From: CAYYKK01 sp046351395
GTDB lineage: Bacteria > Myxococcota_A > Polyangia > Polyangiales > Polyangiaceae
Length of the DNA stretch: 64,000 nt
NCBI GenBank assembly: GCA_046351395.1
Contig: JAXLYP010000007.1
Span: 1-64,000 of the forward strand
Direction: 5' to 3'
Under the pieces are notes generated by a model that was not told the origin of the DNA, did not search any database, and was given only the letters and a program-made list of their open reading frames with translations. The first letter of the stretch is position 1, and each line of letters begins with the position of its first letter. Positions 1 to 9,644 of the stretch are shown here, in pieces. The translations under genes were made by a program, and so were the position numbers.

Positions 1-90
1 GCCGCTCACGAGGGAGTGTTCGAGCGCTTCAGCGAGCAGCCTCATGGGCGCGGTGTTGAGCTTCGAAACGAACGGCGGAGCAGTGTCCAT
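1..90 (-). CDS. Partial ORF, unidentified protein N-terminus
   Basis: An ATG at 90 on the minus strand opens 30 codons that run off the left edge. The peptide begins MDTAPPFVSKL and shows no recognisable motif. It lies 50 bases downstream of the PilZ gene on the same strand, so the two may be co-transcribed. The only support is an open frame with a plausible start, so confidence is low. Confidence 0.35.
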   Translation of the reverse strand, partial: MDTAPPFVSKLNTAPMRLLAEALEHSLVSG

Positions 91-139
91 GGTGCAACGC
101 TAGCCGAGTCCGGCCTTCGTCGGACAGCCCGAACACCCG

Positions 140-463
140 TTACGGCAGACCGTCGGACCAGAGCGCCTCGGCGAGTTTCACGAGGTCGCGCTTCGGTACA
201 GCACCAAATTGGATGCGGACGGCGCCGCGGGACGCGGACGCGATGGTGCCCGACAGCGCGAGCCGGGGCGCGGAGAGCTCGAGCGTGACGGGCGCGCCGA
301 CGACGTAGTGCGTGCGCGTGTCGCAGCGCGCCCCTCCGAGGGAGAGATCGCGCACGCGGAGGCCGGATGCTCGCCGCGAGTCCCTCGCCTCGAGGTCGAC
401 GACGACGCGCGTCGTGCGACGACGCTCCACTCCAAGTCCCCGAGGGTCGATGCGCTCGCTCAT
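140..463 (-). CDS. Single-domain PilZ protein (c-di-GMP binding)
   Basis: A 107-residue protein made of one PilZ domain, the cyclic-di-GMP-binding fold. The two ligand-binding signatures are present: an arginine pair R15-x3-R19 near the N-terminus and D39-x-S41-x-x-G44 (DLSLGGARC). There is no signal peptide or second domain, so it is probably a small cytoplasmic receptor or adaptor acting on motility, secretion or development. Such short PilZ proteins are numerous in myxobacteria. Its output partner is not indicated by the neighbourhood. The family call is firm; c-di-GMP binding itself is inferred from the motifs. Confidence 0.85.
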   Translation of the reverse strand: MSERIDPRGLGVERRRTTRVVVDLEARDSRRASGLRVRDLSLGGARCDTRTHYVVGAPVTLELSAPRLALSGTIASASRGAVRIQFGAVPKRDLVKLAEALWSDGLP

Positions 464-550
464 GAGACCGGCGCTACCGAGATCCGAGGCGGAGGTGAAA
501 TTTTCGGAGGGCAGCTCCGCGAAGCGAGTTCGCGGAGGTGAGGGGGCTGG

Positions 551-624
551 CGCGCCTGGCGCGATTCGAACGCGCGACCTTCGGCTTCGGAGGCCGACAC
601 TCTATCCAGCTGAGCTACAGGCGC
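551..624 (-). tRNA. tRNA-Arg (anticodon CCG)
   Basis: Read on the minus strand, the sequence starts GCGCCTGTAGCTCAG and ends with the TTCGAATC T-loop followed by CAGGCGC and a G discriminator. The acceptor stem is 7 bp, and the anticodon stem TCGGC/GCCGA encloses loop CTCCGAA, giving anticodon CCG (codon CGG, Arg). The CCA end is not encoded. Confidence 0.95.
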
Positions 625-629
625 GGAGG

Positions 630-650
630 GCTCCTGCGGGAAGCAGGAGC
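630..650. other. 8-bp inverted repeat beside tRNA-Arg
   Basis: GCTCCTGC and GCAGGAGC form a perfect 8-bp stem around a 5-base loop, six bases from the 5' end of the tRNA gene. There is no T-run on either strand. It could be a processing or attenuation element of the tRNA transcript. The rest of 464-894 outside the tRNA shows no gene. Confidence 0.4.
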
Positions 651-894
651 GGGGGGACGCTACAGAGAAGGCGCGCACGGCGCAAGACGGGATGACGCGC
701 TCGGGTCTCGTCCCTGACGGCGCCGCGAGCGCGCGGGTGCGGATGAGAAGGGTGGCGCGCGCGTTCGGGGCGCCCCGGGCGTCGTGCGCGGGTCGGAGGC
801 CGGGGTTGGAACTTCTGGGGCGGTCGCCCGTCGAAGCGAGCGCGCCGAGAGGGATGCTACGGGGTGTGTCGCGGTCGAGCGCCAGGAGCGGTGG

Positions 895-1548
895 ATGAGA
901 AGCGAGGGGTCGGAGCGTGAACGCGGGGGCGCCGAGGGACGTGGGGCGGCTCATCGGCGCGCGCGCGCGAATGCGCGCCGCGATCGGAGCTGCATCTGGG
1001 TTGCGTTCTTGGGCGCGGCGCTCGCGGGGTGCGCGGAGCAGTCGGCTCCGACGAGCGGTTCGGCGGTGGTGGAGAAGCCGACGGGTACGAGCGGGGAGCG
1101 CGCGACGGCGTCGGCGATCGCGGTGCAACCGCCGGCGCCGTTCGCGTCCGCCGCGCCGGGGTGGGGGAACGGGGAGGGCTTGCCGATGCGCGCGCCCCCC
1201 AAGGAGGGGGAACGCGCGGGGGGCAAGCGGCTCCGCGGCCGCGTGAAGGCGGCGACGGCGGCGTCCGCGAGCGGTCGACTGTCGGCGTCGGACGTGGAGG
1301 CGGCGATCGACGCGAACATCGGCGCGCTGGGCGCGTGCGTCGGGGACGAGGGCGCGGTCGTGACGCTGCGCGCGCTGGTCGCGCCATCGGGGCAGGTGGT
1401 GGAGGCGAGCGCGAGCCGAAGCACGCCGGACGATCCGCGGCTCAGGGACTGCGTCGTCGCGGCGTTTCGACGGATCTCGTTCCCCGGGTCGACGGGGGGC
1501 GCGGCGTCGCCGCTCGCGTTCGACCTGTCTCTGGAGAACGAGCGCTGA
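895..1548 (+). CDS. Lipoprotein with AgmX/TonB-like C-terminal domain (copy 1)
   Basis: About 217 residues if translation starts at the ATG at 895; an earlier in-frame ATG at 784 would add an implausible Arg-rich leader. A hydrophobic stretch ends in lipobox LAGC (Cys 46), so it is probably a lipid-anchored envelope protein. After a Pro/Ala-rich linker, the last 100 residues carry the pattern of the AgmX/PglI C-terminal domain, including RLRDCVVAAFRRISFP. The downstream gene is a clear paralogue sharing STPDDPRLRDC and SFP. AgmX-type domains occur in gliding and TonB-like proteins; the role here is not known. Confidence 0.7.
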   Translation: MRSEGSERERGGAEGRGAAHRRARANARRDRSCIWVAFLGAALAGCAEQSAPTSGSAVVEKPTGTSGERATASAIAVQPPAPFASAAPGWGNGEGLPMRAPPKEGERAGGKRLRGRVKAATAASASGRLSASDVEAAIDANIGALGACVGDEGAVVTLRALVAPSGQVVEASASRSTPDDPRLRDCVVAAFRRISFPGSTGGAASPLAFDLSLENER

Positions 1549-1567
1549 CGCGCTACGCTTCGGCGCC

Positions 1568-2101
1568 ATGCGACCCCGCATCCTCGTCGTCGTGCTCGTG
1601 GCCGTCGCCGCGACGGCGTGCTCGAGCGCGAAGGACAACGCGCCGCCGGAGAGCCGGGCCACGAGCGCGAAGCGCGAGCGTGACCCCAACCCGGAGCCAC
1701 CCAAAGTGGGGGACGTCCCGAAGCCGGTGCCGCCGCCGGCGAGCGCGCTCGCGACGGCTCCGCCGACGTTCGGAAAGCCCCACCCGCGGCGCCGCGCGAC
1801 GGTGAAGGCGGCGCAGGCGGAGGGGGCGAGCGGCAGGCTGTCGATGGCGGACGTGGAGTCGGCGATCGACTCGAGCTTCGACGAGTTCTCGAAGTGCTCG
1901 GAGGAGGACGCGACGATCACGGTGCGCGCGCTCGTGGCTCCGTCGGGCAAGGTCATCCAGGCGTCGTCGCCGCGGAGCACGCCGGATGATCCGCGGCTCA
2001 GGGACTGCATCGTCGCGGCGTTCCGCGCGCTCTCGTTCCCGACGGCGAGCGGGGGCGCGCCGGCGCCGCTTGCGGTCGAGCTCGCGATCGGGGAGGGCTG
2101 A
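1568..2101 (+). CDS. Lipoprotein with AgmX/TonB-like C-terminal domain (copy 2)
   Basis: A 177-residue paralogue of the preceding gene, 19 bases downstream. A short signal sequence ends at ATAC (Cys 18), a weak lipobox because Ala replaces the usual Leu. A Pro/Lys-rich linker follows, then the conserved C-terminal domain with STPDDPRLRDCIVAAFR. The two proteins diverge strongly in the linker but are close in the C-terminal 100 residues, as expected for a tandem duplication followed by linker drift. The function is unknown; an envelope location is inferred. Confidence 0.75.
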   Translation: MRPRILVVVLVAVAATACSSAKDNAPPESRATSAKRERDPNPEPPKVGDVPKPVPPPASALATAPPTFGKPHPRRRATVKAAQAEGASGRLSMADVESAIDSSFDEFSKCSEEDATITVRALVAPSGKVIQASSPRSTPDDPRLRDCIVAAFRALSFPTASGGAPAPLAVELAIGEG

Positions 2102-2104
2102 GGG

Positions 2105-2593
2105 ATGTGGCGACTACCGAACCGGCCGCATCACGCGCTGCGCGATGGCGCGGTGTTGGAGGGGTATTGCGTCGTGTGCGGGGCGGTCCGCGCGCTGCCG
2201 GAGCAGGAGCTGTCGCGGGCGGTGCGAGGGGATCTGCCGCGCGACTTCGACGTGCATCGGCATTGCTTGGTGGCGTGCAGCGCGTGCGGCACGCCGTACC
2301 TCGTGGACACGTGGTACGCGCTGCCGCGCGGGCCGTGGCAGGACGACTCGTTCACGAGCACGCTGGACGCGATGGGGAACGCGATCGGCCGGGGCGCGTC
2401 GCGCGCGGCGGACGCGATGGAGAATGGCGTGCGCTGGGCGATGGGGGAGCGCCCGCGGCGTCGCGAGGCGCCGCCGTCGGCGCGGGACGAGGGGGACCTG
2501 GACGCGGTGCTCCGCTCGGAGTCGAGCCTGCTCGAGGATCCGCTCGAGGCGAAGTTCCGCGCGCTGGAAGAGGCGGCGAAGAAGAAGCCCTGA
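2105..2593 (+). CDS. Uncharacterised protein with paired CxxC motifs
   Basis: A 162-residue protein starting three bases after the previous stop, so probably translated from the same mRNA as the two lipoproteins. The N-terminal half holds C22-x-x-C25 and a second CSAC pair about 35 residues on, a treble-clef or zinc-ribbon arrangement. The second half is charged and probably helical (ELEEAAKKKP-like end) without recognisable domains. No signal peptide is seen. I do not recognise the family; zinc binding is inferred from cysteine spacing only. Confidence 0.65.
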   Translation: MWRLPNRPHHALRDGAVLEGYCVVCGAVRALPEQELSRAVRGDLPRDFDVHRHCLVACSACGTPYLVDTWYALPRGPWQDDSFTSTLDAMGNAIGRGASRAADAMENGVRWAMGERPRRREAPPSARDEGDLDAVLRSESSLLEDPLEAKFRALEEAAKKKP

Positions 2594-2622
2594 GTTCGTG
2601 AAGGCGCGTCGGTCGCGCGGGC

Positions 2623-3786
2623 TCAGGCGGCGCGTCGCTCGCCCTTGCGGGCGTGCTGGAGGAGCCAGGACTGGATGAGGGGCCAGATGGTTTGCGGGGA
2701 GTCGCGGCCGACGATCAGGTCGAGGTGCCCGCGGGGGAACGTGCGGTAGGTCTTGTCGGGGGAGCGGCTGCGGAGGTACGCGGGCTCGACGGACGCGGGG
2801 GGCGCGAGATCGTCTTTGGTGCCGGCGATGACGAGCAGGGGCGTGGAGAGCCCCTCGAAGGCGTCGGCGTAGTCGGTGAGCTCCCCGAGACACTTGCCGC
2901 CGCGGCGGGCCTCGGCGGCGCCCATGAACATCATGCGGAGGACGGCGACGCTGCCGACGTCCATCGCGAGGGCCATGTGTTGGCTGAGGACGTTGGGCTC
3001 GAGGGAGCCGGGGACGAAGCCGCGGATGGGGAGGGGGAAAATGGGGCTCTCGATGAACGCGCGCAGGAGCCGCACGGTCTCGGAGAGGGGGCGGAGCTCG
3101 ATCGCGGTGGACGCGAGGGACGCGGGGAGGGTCGTCTTCTCGAGGGCGGACATCACGGTCGCGATGAAGGAGAGGGACCAGGAGCCGCGGGTGAACTGGT
3201 AGGGGCTCCCGAGCGAGACGACGCCGGCGACGCGGCTCCCGAGCTTGGCGGCGGAGGCGTAGCTGATGAGGCCGCCGAGGGAGTGGCCGACGAGGTACAC
3301 GGGGCGACCGCCGGAGAGGCGCTGGACCTCGTCGATGGCCGCGGGGACGTCGTGCTCGACGAACTCGGAGATGCGGCGCGGGGGGTGCGCGCCGAGGTGG
3401 CGGGAGCGGCCGTGCCCGCGGAGCTCGAGGTTGAACACGTCGAAGCCGGCGACGGCGAGGTAGTTGAAAAGGCTACGCGAGGGCAGGTGCCAGGCGTAGC
3501 GGTTCTGGCCGTACCCGTGGAGGAGGACGACGGGCGCGAGCGTGGGCGCGGCCTCGACGTTGGAGGAGAGGCGGGTGCCGCGGTCGGGGGTGTGTCCGTC
3601 GGGGGGGGTTCGGGGCGCGTCGACGACGCCGGCGGAGGCGCGTAGGGCGCGCTTGCGGATCATCGCGAGGGGCGCGCCCTCGGGGTCGTCCTCGCTGGTC
3701 GCCCGGACCACGACGAGCTCCTTCAGGAACCGGGCGCGCTCGTCTCGGTCGACGGTCTGTTCGATGGGGCTGGAGTTGATGATCAT
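2623..3786 (-). CDS. Alpha/beta hydrolase (lipase/esterase-like)
   Basis: A 387-residue alpha/beta-hydrolase. Landmarks in order are the oxyanion-hole region LLHGYGQNRYAW, the nucleophile elbow GHSLGG, a late acid in AGTKDDLAPP and the catalytic His in PRGHLDLIVG. The long region between elbow and acid may form a lid, as in lipases or poly(hydroxyalkanoate)-type hydrolases. I chose the ATG at 3786 (MIINSS) because the upstream ORF extension runs into the divergent promoter of the next gene. No signal peptide. The substrate cannot be predicted. Confidence 0.8.
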   Translation of the reverse strand: MIINSSPIEQTVDRDERARFLKELVVVRATSEDDPEGAPLAMIRKRALRASAGVVDAPRTPPDGHTPDRGTRLSSNVEAAPTLAPVVLLHGYGQNRYAWHLPSRSLFNYLAVAGFDVFNLELRGHGRSRHLGAHPPRRISEFVEHDVPAAIDEVQRLSGGRPVYLVGHSLGGLISYASAAKLGSRVAGVVSLGSPYQFTRGSWSLSFIATVMSALEKTTLPASLASTAIELRPLSETVRLLRAFIESPIFPLPIRGFVPGSLEPNVLSQHMALAMDVGSVAVLRMMFMGAAEARRGGKCLGELTDYADAFEGLSTPLLVIAGTKDDLAPPASVEPAYLRSRSPDKTYRTFPRGHLDLIVGRDSPQTIWPLIQSWLLQHARKGERRAA

Positions 3787-3881
3787 TCGTGGCGCTCGCG
3801 CACCCCACCCGCTCGGTTCGAATGTACACGAGCGCGTGCGAAGTAGCGTCCGAAACCCGAGGGCGTGTACGCTCGGATCCC

Positions 3882-4955
3882 ATGCGCCGCTTGATCTTCC
3901 TCTCTTCGGTCCTGACCGCATCGCTCACGCTTCCGGCTCTCGCGCAACCTGCGCCGCCACCGCCACCGCCGCCCGCGCCGGCGCCGGATCCGAAGCCGGC
4001 GGATCCGAAGCCGGCGGATCCGAAGCCCGCGGACGCGAAGCCGGCGGATCCGAAGCCGGCGGATGCGAAGCCCGCGGATCCGAAGCCGGAGGAGAAGAAG
4101 CCGGACGCGAAGCCGGGGGAGGGGGACGCGAAGCCGGAGGACAAGAAGAAGGATCACTTCGGCGAGGGGGACAGCCCGATCGACGACATCGAGAAGCAGC
4201 CGGAGCAGAAGAAGGACGGCGCGGAGTGGTTCCTGGGCGCGCGGTTCCGGGATTACATCGTCCCGCATTTCATCTTTTCGCTGTTCGCGTCGGGCGGGCC
4301 GGAGAACGTGAACGCGCTCACGGGCGCGATCGAAGCGTCGATGCACAATGGCGCGTTCGAGCTCGATCTGTCGGCGTTCTACGGGGACTACTCGATGGAT
4401 GAGTTCCTGTTCAAGAACAAGAAGGAGCCGAACGCGGCGTACGAGATCGTGTCGAGCGATCTGAAGCTGTTCGGGGTGAGCGTGGATCTGCTCGGGGCGA
4501 TCCCGTTCGGCCCGATCCTGAAGGGCACGTCGAAGGTGCGCGCGCTCGCGGTGACGCTGGGGGGGAACGTGTCGATCGCGGGCGTCGCGGGCAACCTCTA
4601 CCGGTACCAGGCGTATCCGAAGGACTTCAACAAGTTCAATCAGGACGAGCCGAACCGGAGCGAGTGGGAGTACTGCAAGGACGCGAACGACCAGGCGGGC
4701 GTGGATACGGCCCACAACTCGGACTACTGCGACGCGTCGAACAACCACTACAAGAAGGGCGCGTCGAACCCGGAGGACTACACGGAGCCGAGCTGGGCGA
4801 ACGGGGGTAGCAAGCCGTTCGTGTTCCCGAACCTCGGGATCAACATCGGGTTCCGGATTCGGCCGCACAAGATGTTCACGATGCACATCGACAGCGGGTT
4901 CGGGATCAGCGGCTTCTTCGTCGGCTTCGGCGCTGGCGTCCGTCTGCCGACGTGA
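3882..4955 (+). CDS. Putative outer-membrane beta-barrel protein with KPAD repeat
   Basis: A 357-residue protein with a classical signal peptide (MRRLIFLSSVLTASLTLPALA). A Pro-rich segment follows, then about ten imperfect 5-residue KPADP/KPADA repeats encoded by a tandem DNA repeat around 3995-4090. The C-terminal 250 residues alternate hydrophobic and polar and are rich in Gly, Tyr and Phe, as expected for beta strands. The sequence ends FGAGVRLPT with no terminal Phe. The Pro/Lys/Asp spacer may cross peptidoglycan. The stop overlaps the GTG of the downstream kinase gene (GTGA), so the two are translationally coupled. The outer-membrane assignment is inferred. Confidence 0.65.
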   Translation: MRRLIFLSSVLTASLTLPALAQPAPPPPPPPAPAPDPKPADPKPADPKPADAKPADPKPADAKPADPKPEEKKPDAKPGEGDAKPEDKKKDHFGEGDSPIDDIEKQPEQKKDGAEWFLGARFRDYIVPHFIFSLFASGGPENVNALTGAIEASMHNGAFELDLSAFYGDYSMDEFLFKNKKEPNAAYEIVSSDLKLFGVSVDLLGAIPFGPILKGTSKVRALAVTLGGNVSIAGVAGNLYRYQAYPKDFNKFNQDEPNRSEWEYCKDANDQAGVDTAHNSDYCDASNNHYKKGASNPEDYTEPSWANGGSKPFVFPNLGINIGFRIRPHKMFTMHIDSGFGISGFFVGFGAGVRLPT

Positions 4956-7900
4956 ACGACGCACCAGGTCCTGTCGTCGCCGACAAGGGGCGGGACGGGC
5001 GACCGCCGCCGCGCTTGCCACCGCGGTACGAGGCGATGGAAGCGCTCGGACGGGGCGGGGGGGGCGAGGTGTGGTCGGTCCGGGATCGCATCTCGGGGGC
5101 GGTGCTCGCGCTGAAGGTGCTCGCGGAGGGAGCGTCGGAGGACGAGGTGGTCGCGCTGGTGCGCGAGGCGGTCGCGCTGTCGGGGCTGGAGGGGATTGGC
5201 GCGCCGCGGGTGCTCGCGTTCGGGCGCCTCCCGGAGAGCGATCGGAGCTACCTCGTGCGGGAGCTGGTGGAGGGGACGAGCTTGATGGAGCTCGCGGCGA
5301 GGCCGGGGGAGGCGATGCGCGCGCTGGAGGCGGTCGCGCAGGCCGCGGACCAGCTGACGAAGCTGCATCGGGCGGAGTTGCTGCACGGGGATGTGAAGCC
5401 GGCGAACATCATCGTGACGGCGACGGGGGCGACGCTGGTGGATCTGGGGCTCGCCGCGAAGTGGGGCGCGGAGGGGGCGCGCGCGCTGGGGATGACGCCG
5501 AAGTACGCGGCGCCGGAGCTCCTCACGGGGGGGCGGCTGACGATCAAGGCGGAGATTTTCGCGCTGGGAAGGACGCTCCTCGAGGTGATCGATCGCGCGT
5601 CGCCGCCGCTCCCGAGGGGGCTCGCGGGGGAGCTCGGGGAGCTCGCAGCGAGGGCGACGAGCGCGGAGCCGAGCGCGCGCCCGCCGAGCACGGACGAGCT
5701 CGCGATCGGGCTGCGGCGCGCGTTGGGGCTCGCGGGCGCGGGGGCGGGGGAGGAGCCGCCGTGGCCGATCGTGGGGATCGATCGCGCGACGGACTCGCTG
5801 GCGACGATGATCGCGTCGCTTCCGCGGGGCGGGGGAGTGGCGGTCGCGGGACCGCCGGGATCGGGGCGAACGACGCTGCTACGGCGTGTCGCGTGGTCGT
5901 TGGGGGTGCGGGGGGAGAGGGTGGCGCATTTCGACCGATCGATCGTGCGCGCGTCGAGCGCGGACGCGATCGCGATCGAGACGGAGGGCGTGGACCCGAG
6001 GGAGTTGCTGCTGTTGGCGGATGATTTCGACGCGCTGTCGAGGGAGGCGGTGCGCGCGATCGAGGGGCTGCGGTCGGAGGGCGCGCGCATCGCGGTCGTC
6101 ACGGGGGGCGCGGACGCTTCGATCGAGGGCCCGACGCTGACGATCTTCGCGGTGCCGGCGCTGTCGCACGCGGACGCGGTGGCGTTGGTGCGGCGGGCGA
6201 TCCCGTCGCTGTCGGATGGGGTGGTGGATCACATCACGAACTTGGCGGAGCACCGTCCGGGGCGGCTGAGGGAGATCGTGGACGCGATCGCGCGCGCGCC
6301 GGTCGTGGTGCCGGCGGACGTGGATCGGTTGGTGCGGGACGAGGGGATCTCGTCGCAGATCGACGCGAGCGAGGTCGCGGTCGCGGCGATCCGCGGGGCG
6401 CTGGACCGGGGCATTTCGACGAGGCGAGCGATCGGCTCGCGATGGTGGCGGGGCATGTCGCTGCCGCTCGCGGTGGCGCGGTCGAGGCTCTCGACGAGCC
6501 GGGGCGACCCGAGGCGCGCGATCGAGGAGCTCGCGCCGTTCGAGGATGAGGCGCGCCGGCTGGGCGGGTTGGATGGCGCGGAGTGGGCGGTGAACGCGGC
6601 GCGGGCGCACTTGCGCGCGAGCAATTACGACGCGGCGATCGCGCACGCGCGGGACGTGGACGCGTGGTTGGGCGGGGCGGCGGGGACGCCGGAGGGCCGG
6701 GCGATGAGCTCGGAGGCGAACGCGGTGTGGGGGCTCGCGCTGTGTCTGGCGAGTGGGAGCGACGACGCGGCGCGCATGGGGGAGGCGATCGTCATGTTGG
6801 AGCGCGCGGTGGAGATCGCGCGCGATTTGGATCGCCCGAGGGAGCTCTCGGTGGCGCTGGGGTCGCTGGGGTACGTGCTGCAGCGCGCGGAGCGGCTGGA
6901 CGCCGCGCGGGGGGCGTACGAGGGCGCGCTCTCGGCGGCGGAGCGCGCGGGGGACGCGGGGAGCGTCGCGACGACGCGGCTGAACCTCGCGACGATCGCG
7001 AAGACGCAGGGCGCGCTGGAGGCGGCGCTGACGCACCTCGAGGCGGCGGTGGACATGGGGAAGCGCTCGGGGCGCACGTCGACGCTGCGCCACGCGCTGT
7101 TGAATTTGGCGAACCTGGATCTCTACATAGGGCGAACGCGGAAAGCGGAGGCGTCGATCGCGGAGCTCGCGGAGCAGCGGGGGGATCTCCCGAAGCAGTT
7201 GGGCGCGCAGTTGTTCACGCTGGAGGCGGAGGCGGCGGACCGGCGCGGGGAGGCGCGCGCGGCGCGGGAGCTGTGTGCGCGCGCGGCGGAGGCGTACGAG
7301 GCGCTGGGGCACGTGGGGGACGCGGCGGAGGCGCGGCTCTGGGGCGTGCTGTTCGCGCTGAAGGTGCGCTCGGGGGTGGACGCGGGGATGGATCGGGACC
7401 TCCTGCGGGCGGACGAGGAGCGCGCGGCGGCGGCGATCGGCAAGACGAGCGCGCACCGCGTGTTGCTGGAGTTCGTGCGGGGGCGGCTCGCGCTCGCGGG
7501 GGGGGACGTGGAGCTCGCGGAGGGCGCGTTCGGGCGCGCGCTGGGGATCGCGTCGGACGAGAACTTGAGGGACTGGCGCGCGCGCTCGCGAGGGGCTCGC
7601 GGAGGTGGCGGACGCGCGGGGATGGAGCGCTCGCGTATCGATCGCGCGCGGGAGGGGGTCGCGATCCTGGAGACGATCGCGGAGAAGCTGTCGCCGGACT
7701 TGCGGGAGGTGTTCTGGAGCGACGCGTGGCGCGCGCGCTGCGGACGGCGAGCGTGTTCCGCACGCTCGCGTCGTCGCGCGGGGGGAGACGCCGCAGGTGC
7801 CGGTGGTGGGGCCGGGGCCGGGGAGCGGGGCGAGCGCGAAGGGCGTGGAGGCGGATCGGCTGGCGCGCGTGCTGGAGATCAACCGAGAGATCGCGGGGAC

Positions 7901-9497
7901 GTACGATTTGGCGCGCCTCCTGGATCGGGCGACGGATCACGCGATCGCGCTGGTGAACGCGGAGCGCGGGTTCGTGATCTTGCGGAGTCGCCGGACGGAC
8001 GTGGAGGGCGGGCTGAGCGTGCACGCGTCGCGCGGGGACGAGAGCGGGACGGCGCACGGGAGGTTCTCGCAGTCGATCGCGGACCGGGTGATCGTGACGG
8101 GGGAGCCGGTGATCACGCAGGCGGCGCGGGACGATCAGCGGATGAGCGACTACGTGTCGGTGCACCAGCTGATGATCGAGTCGATCGCGTGCGTGCCGAT
8201 TCGGTCGCGGTCGAATGGGGTGATCGGGGCGCTGTACGTGGAGACGCGGCACGCGCCGGCGAAGCGGTTCGAGAGTGAGACGCCGGTGTTGATGGCGCTC
8301 GCGGATCAGGTGGCGATCGCGATCGAGACGGCGCGCCTTGTGTCGGAGAACGAGAAGAGGGCGCTGGATCTGGAGCGGGCGAACGAGGAGCTGGCGGCGG
8401 CGCGGGCGAAGCTGGAGGAGCTCCTGGACCATCGAACGGCGCAGCTGAGCGCGACGCGGCGGGATCTGCGGAGCGCGCGGGCGGTGATCAAGGGCCACTT
8501 CGGCTACCAGGGGCTCGTGGGGACGAGCGACTCGATGCGGCGGCTGTATGCGCTGATCGACCGCATCAAGGACACGGACGTCCCGGTGTTGGTGGGCGGG
8601 GAGAGCGGGACGGGGAAGGAGATCGTGGCGCGCGCGATCCACAACGCGGGGCCGCGCGCGAAGAAGACGTTCGTGGGGATCAATTGCGGCGCGATCCCGG
8701 AGCACTTGCTGGAGAGCGAGCTGTTCGGGAGTACGAGGGGCGCGTTTACGGGCGCGGATCGGGATCGCCCGGGACTGTTCCGGGAGGCGATCGGGGGGAC
8801 GATCTTGTTGGACGAGATCGGCGAGATGCCGCACAAGATGCAGGCGGGGCTGCTTCGCGTGCTGCAGGAGAAGGTCGTGCGACCGGTGGGGAGCGCGCGA
8901 GAGGAGGCGGTGGACGTGCGCGTGATCGCGGCGACGCACCGCGATCTCCAGGGGCTCGTGGGGGCGGGGAAGTTCCGGGAGGATCTGTACTACCGGCTGA
9001 ACGTGATCCCGGTGCTGGTGCCGCCGCTGCGGGATCGGATCGAGGACATCCCGATTTTGATCGACCACTTCCTCGGGATCTTCGCGGCGCGGTATGGCCG
9101 GGAGCGGGGGAGTGTGTCGAGGGACGCTCTGAAGGCGCTGATGAACTACCGGTGGCCGGGGAACGTGCGGCAGCTCGAGAACGTGCTGCTCAACGCGTGG
9201 GTGCTCGCGGACGCGCCGGAGCTCGAGATCGAGGACTTCGGTTTGTTCGATGCCGCGACGAAGCCGGCGACGTCTTCGCCGAGCTCGGACCGGGGGCATG
9301 CTCCGCGGACGAGCGAGCTCGGACGCGCGCCGCGCGACGGGTTTCCCGCGAGCTTCGAGGAGCACCGGAACGACGAGAAGGATCGGATCCTGGCGGCGCT
9401 CGCGAGTGCGAACTGGAACCGCGTGAAGGCCGCCGAGATGGTCGGGATGCCACGGCGGACGTTTTATCGGCGGCTGAAGGAATACGGGATCCAGTAG
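4952..9497 (+). CDS. Ser/Thr kinase - AAA ATPase - TPR - GAF - sigma54 activator (apparent frameshifts)
   Basis: One large gene of about 1,515 codons. Starting at GTG 4952: a kinase domain (Gly loop 33-38, Lys55, HGD 145-147, Asn152, DLG Asp164); a STAND/AAA-like ATPase with Walker A GPPGSGRTT near residue 300 and LADDFDAL as Walker B; a long TPR-like helical region; a GAF domain (about 7870-8340); and a sigma54-interacting AAA+ domain with GESGTGKE, GAFTGA, LLDEIGEM and WPGNVRQLEN. It ends in a Fis-type helix-turn-helix (KAAEMVGMPRRTFYRRLKEY). Between 7575 and 7790 the frame changes about five times, and the domains resume intact on both sides, so these look like base-call deletions in GC repeats. 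The architecture implies phosphorylation and small-molecule sensing coupled to sigma54 promoter activation. Confidence 0.8.
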
Positions 9498-9539
9498 CGT
9501 CGCGGATTCGGCGTACACCGAACACACGTCTGCCTGCCG

Positions 9540-9556
9540 GGAGTGGAGACCACTCC
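9540..9556 (+). terminator. Possible transcription-end hairpin
   Basis: GGAGTGG, a 3-base loop AGA, then CCACTCC form a perfect 7-bp stem 43 bases after the stop of the activator gene. No T-run follows, so a factor-independent terminator is not certain; it may instead stabilise the mRNA end. Confidence 0.35.
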
Positions 9557-9585
9557 GCCCGCCAGGGTTGCTCTCTGGGCCACTG

Positions 9586-9644
9586 GCTGCACGAGGCAGC
9601 TCTCGCCAGATTTGCTATCCCGGCCACCCGCTGCACGAGGCAGC
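9586..9644. repeat. Two direct copies of a 15-base hairpin repeat
   Basis: GCTGCACGAGGCAGC occurs at 9586-9600 and 9630-9644, 44 bases apart. Each copy has GCTGC/GCAGC arms around ACGAG. The pair may be a protein-binding site or a remnant of an intergenic repeat family. Confidence 0.45.

Noticed and set aside
460..2010. 516-codon minus-strand ORF across tRNA-Arg and the lipoproteins
   Set aside because: It crosses a tRNA gene and is antisense to two lipoproteins with clear signals; Arg/Ala/Ser-rich composition is typical of a shadow frame.
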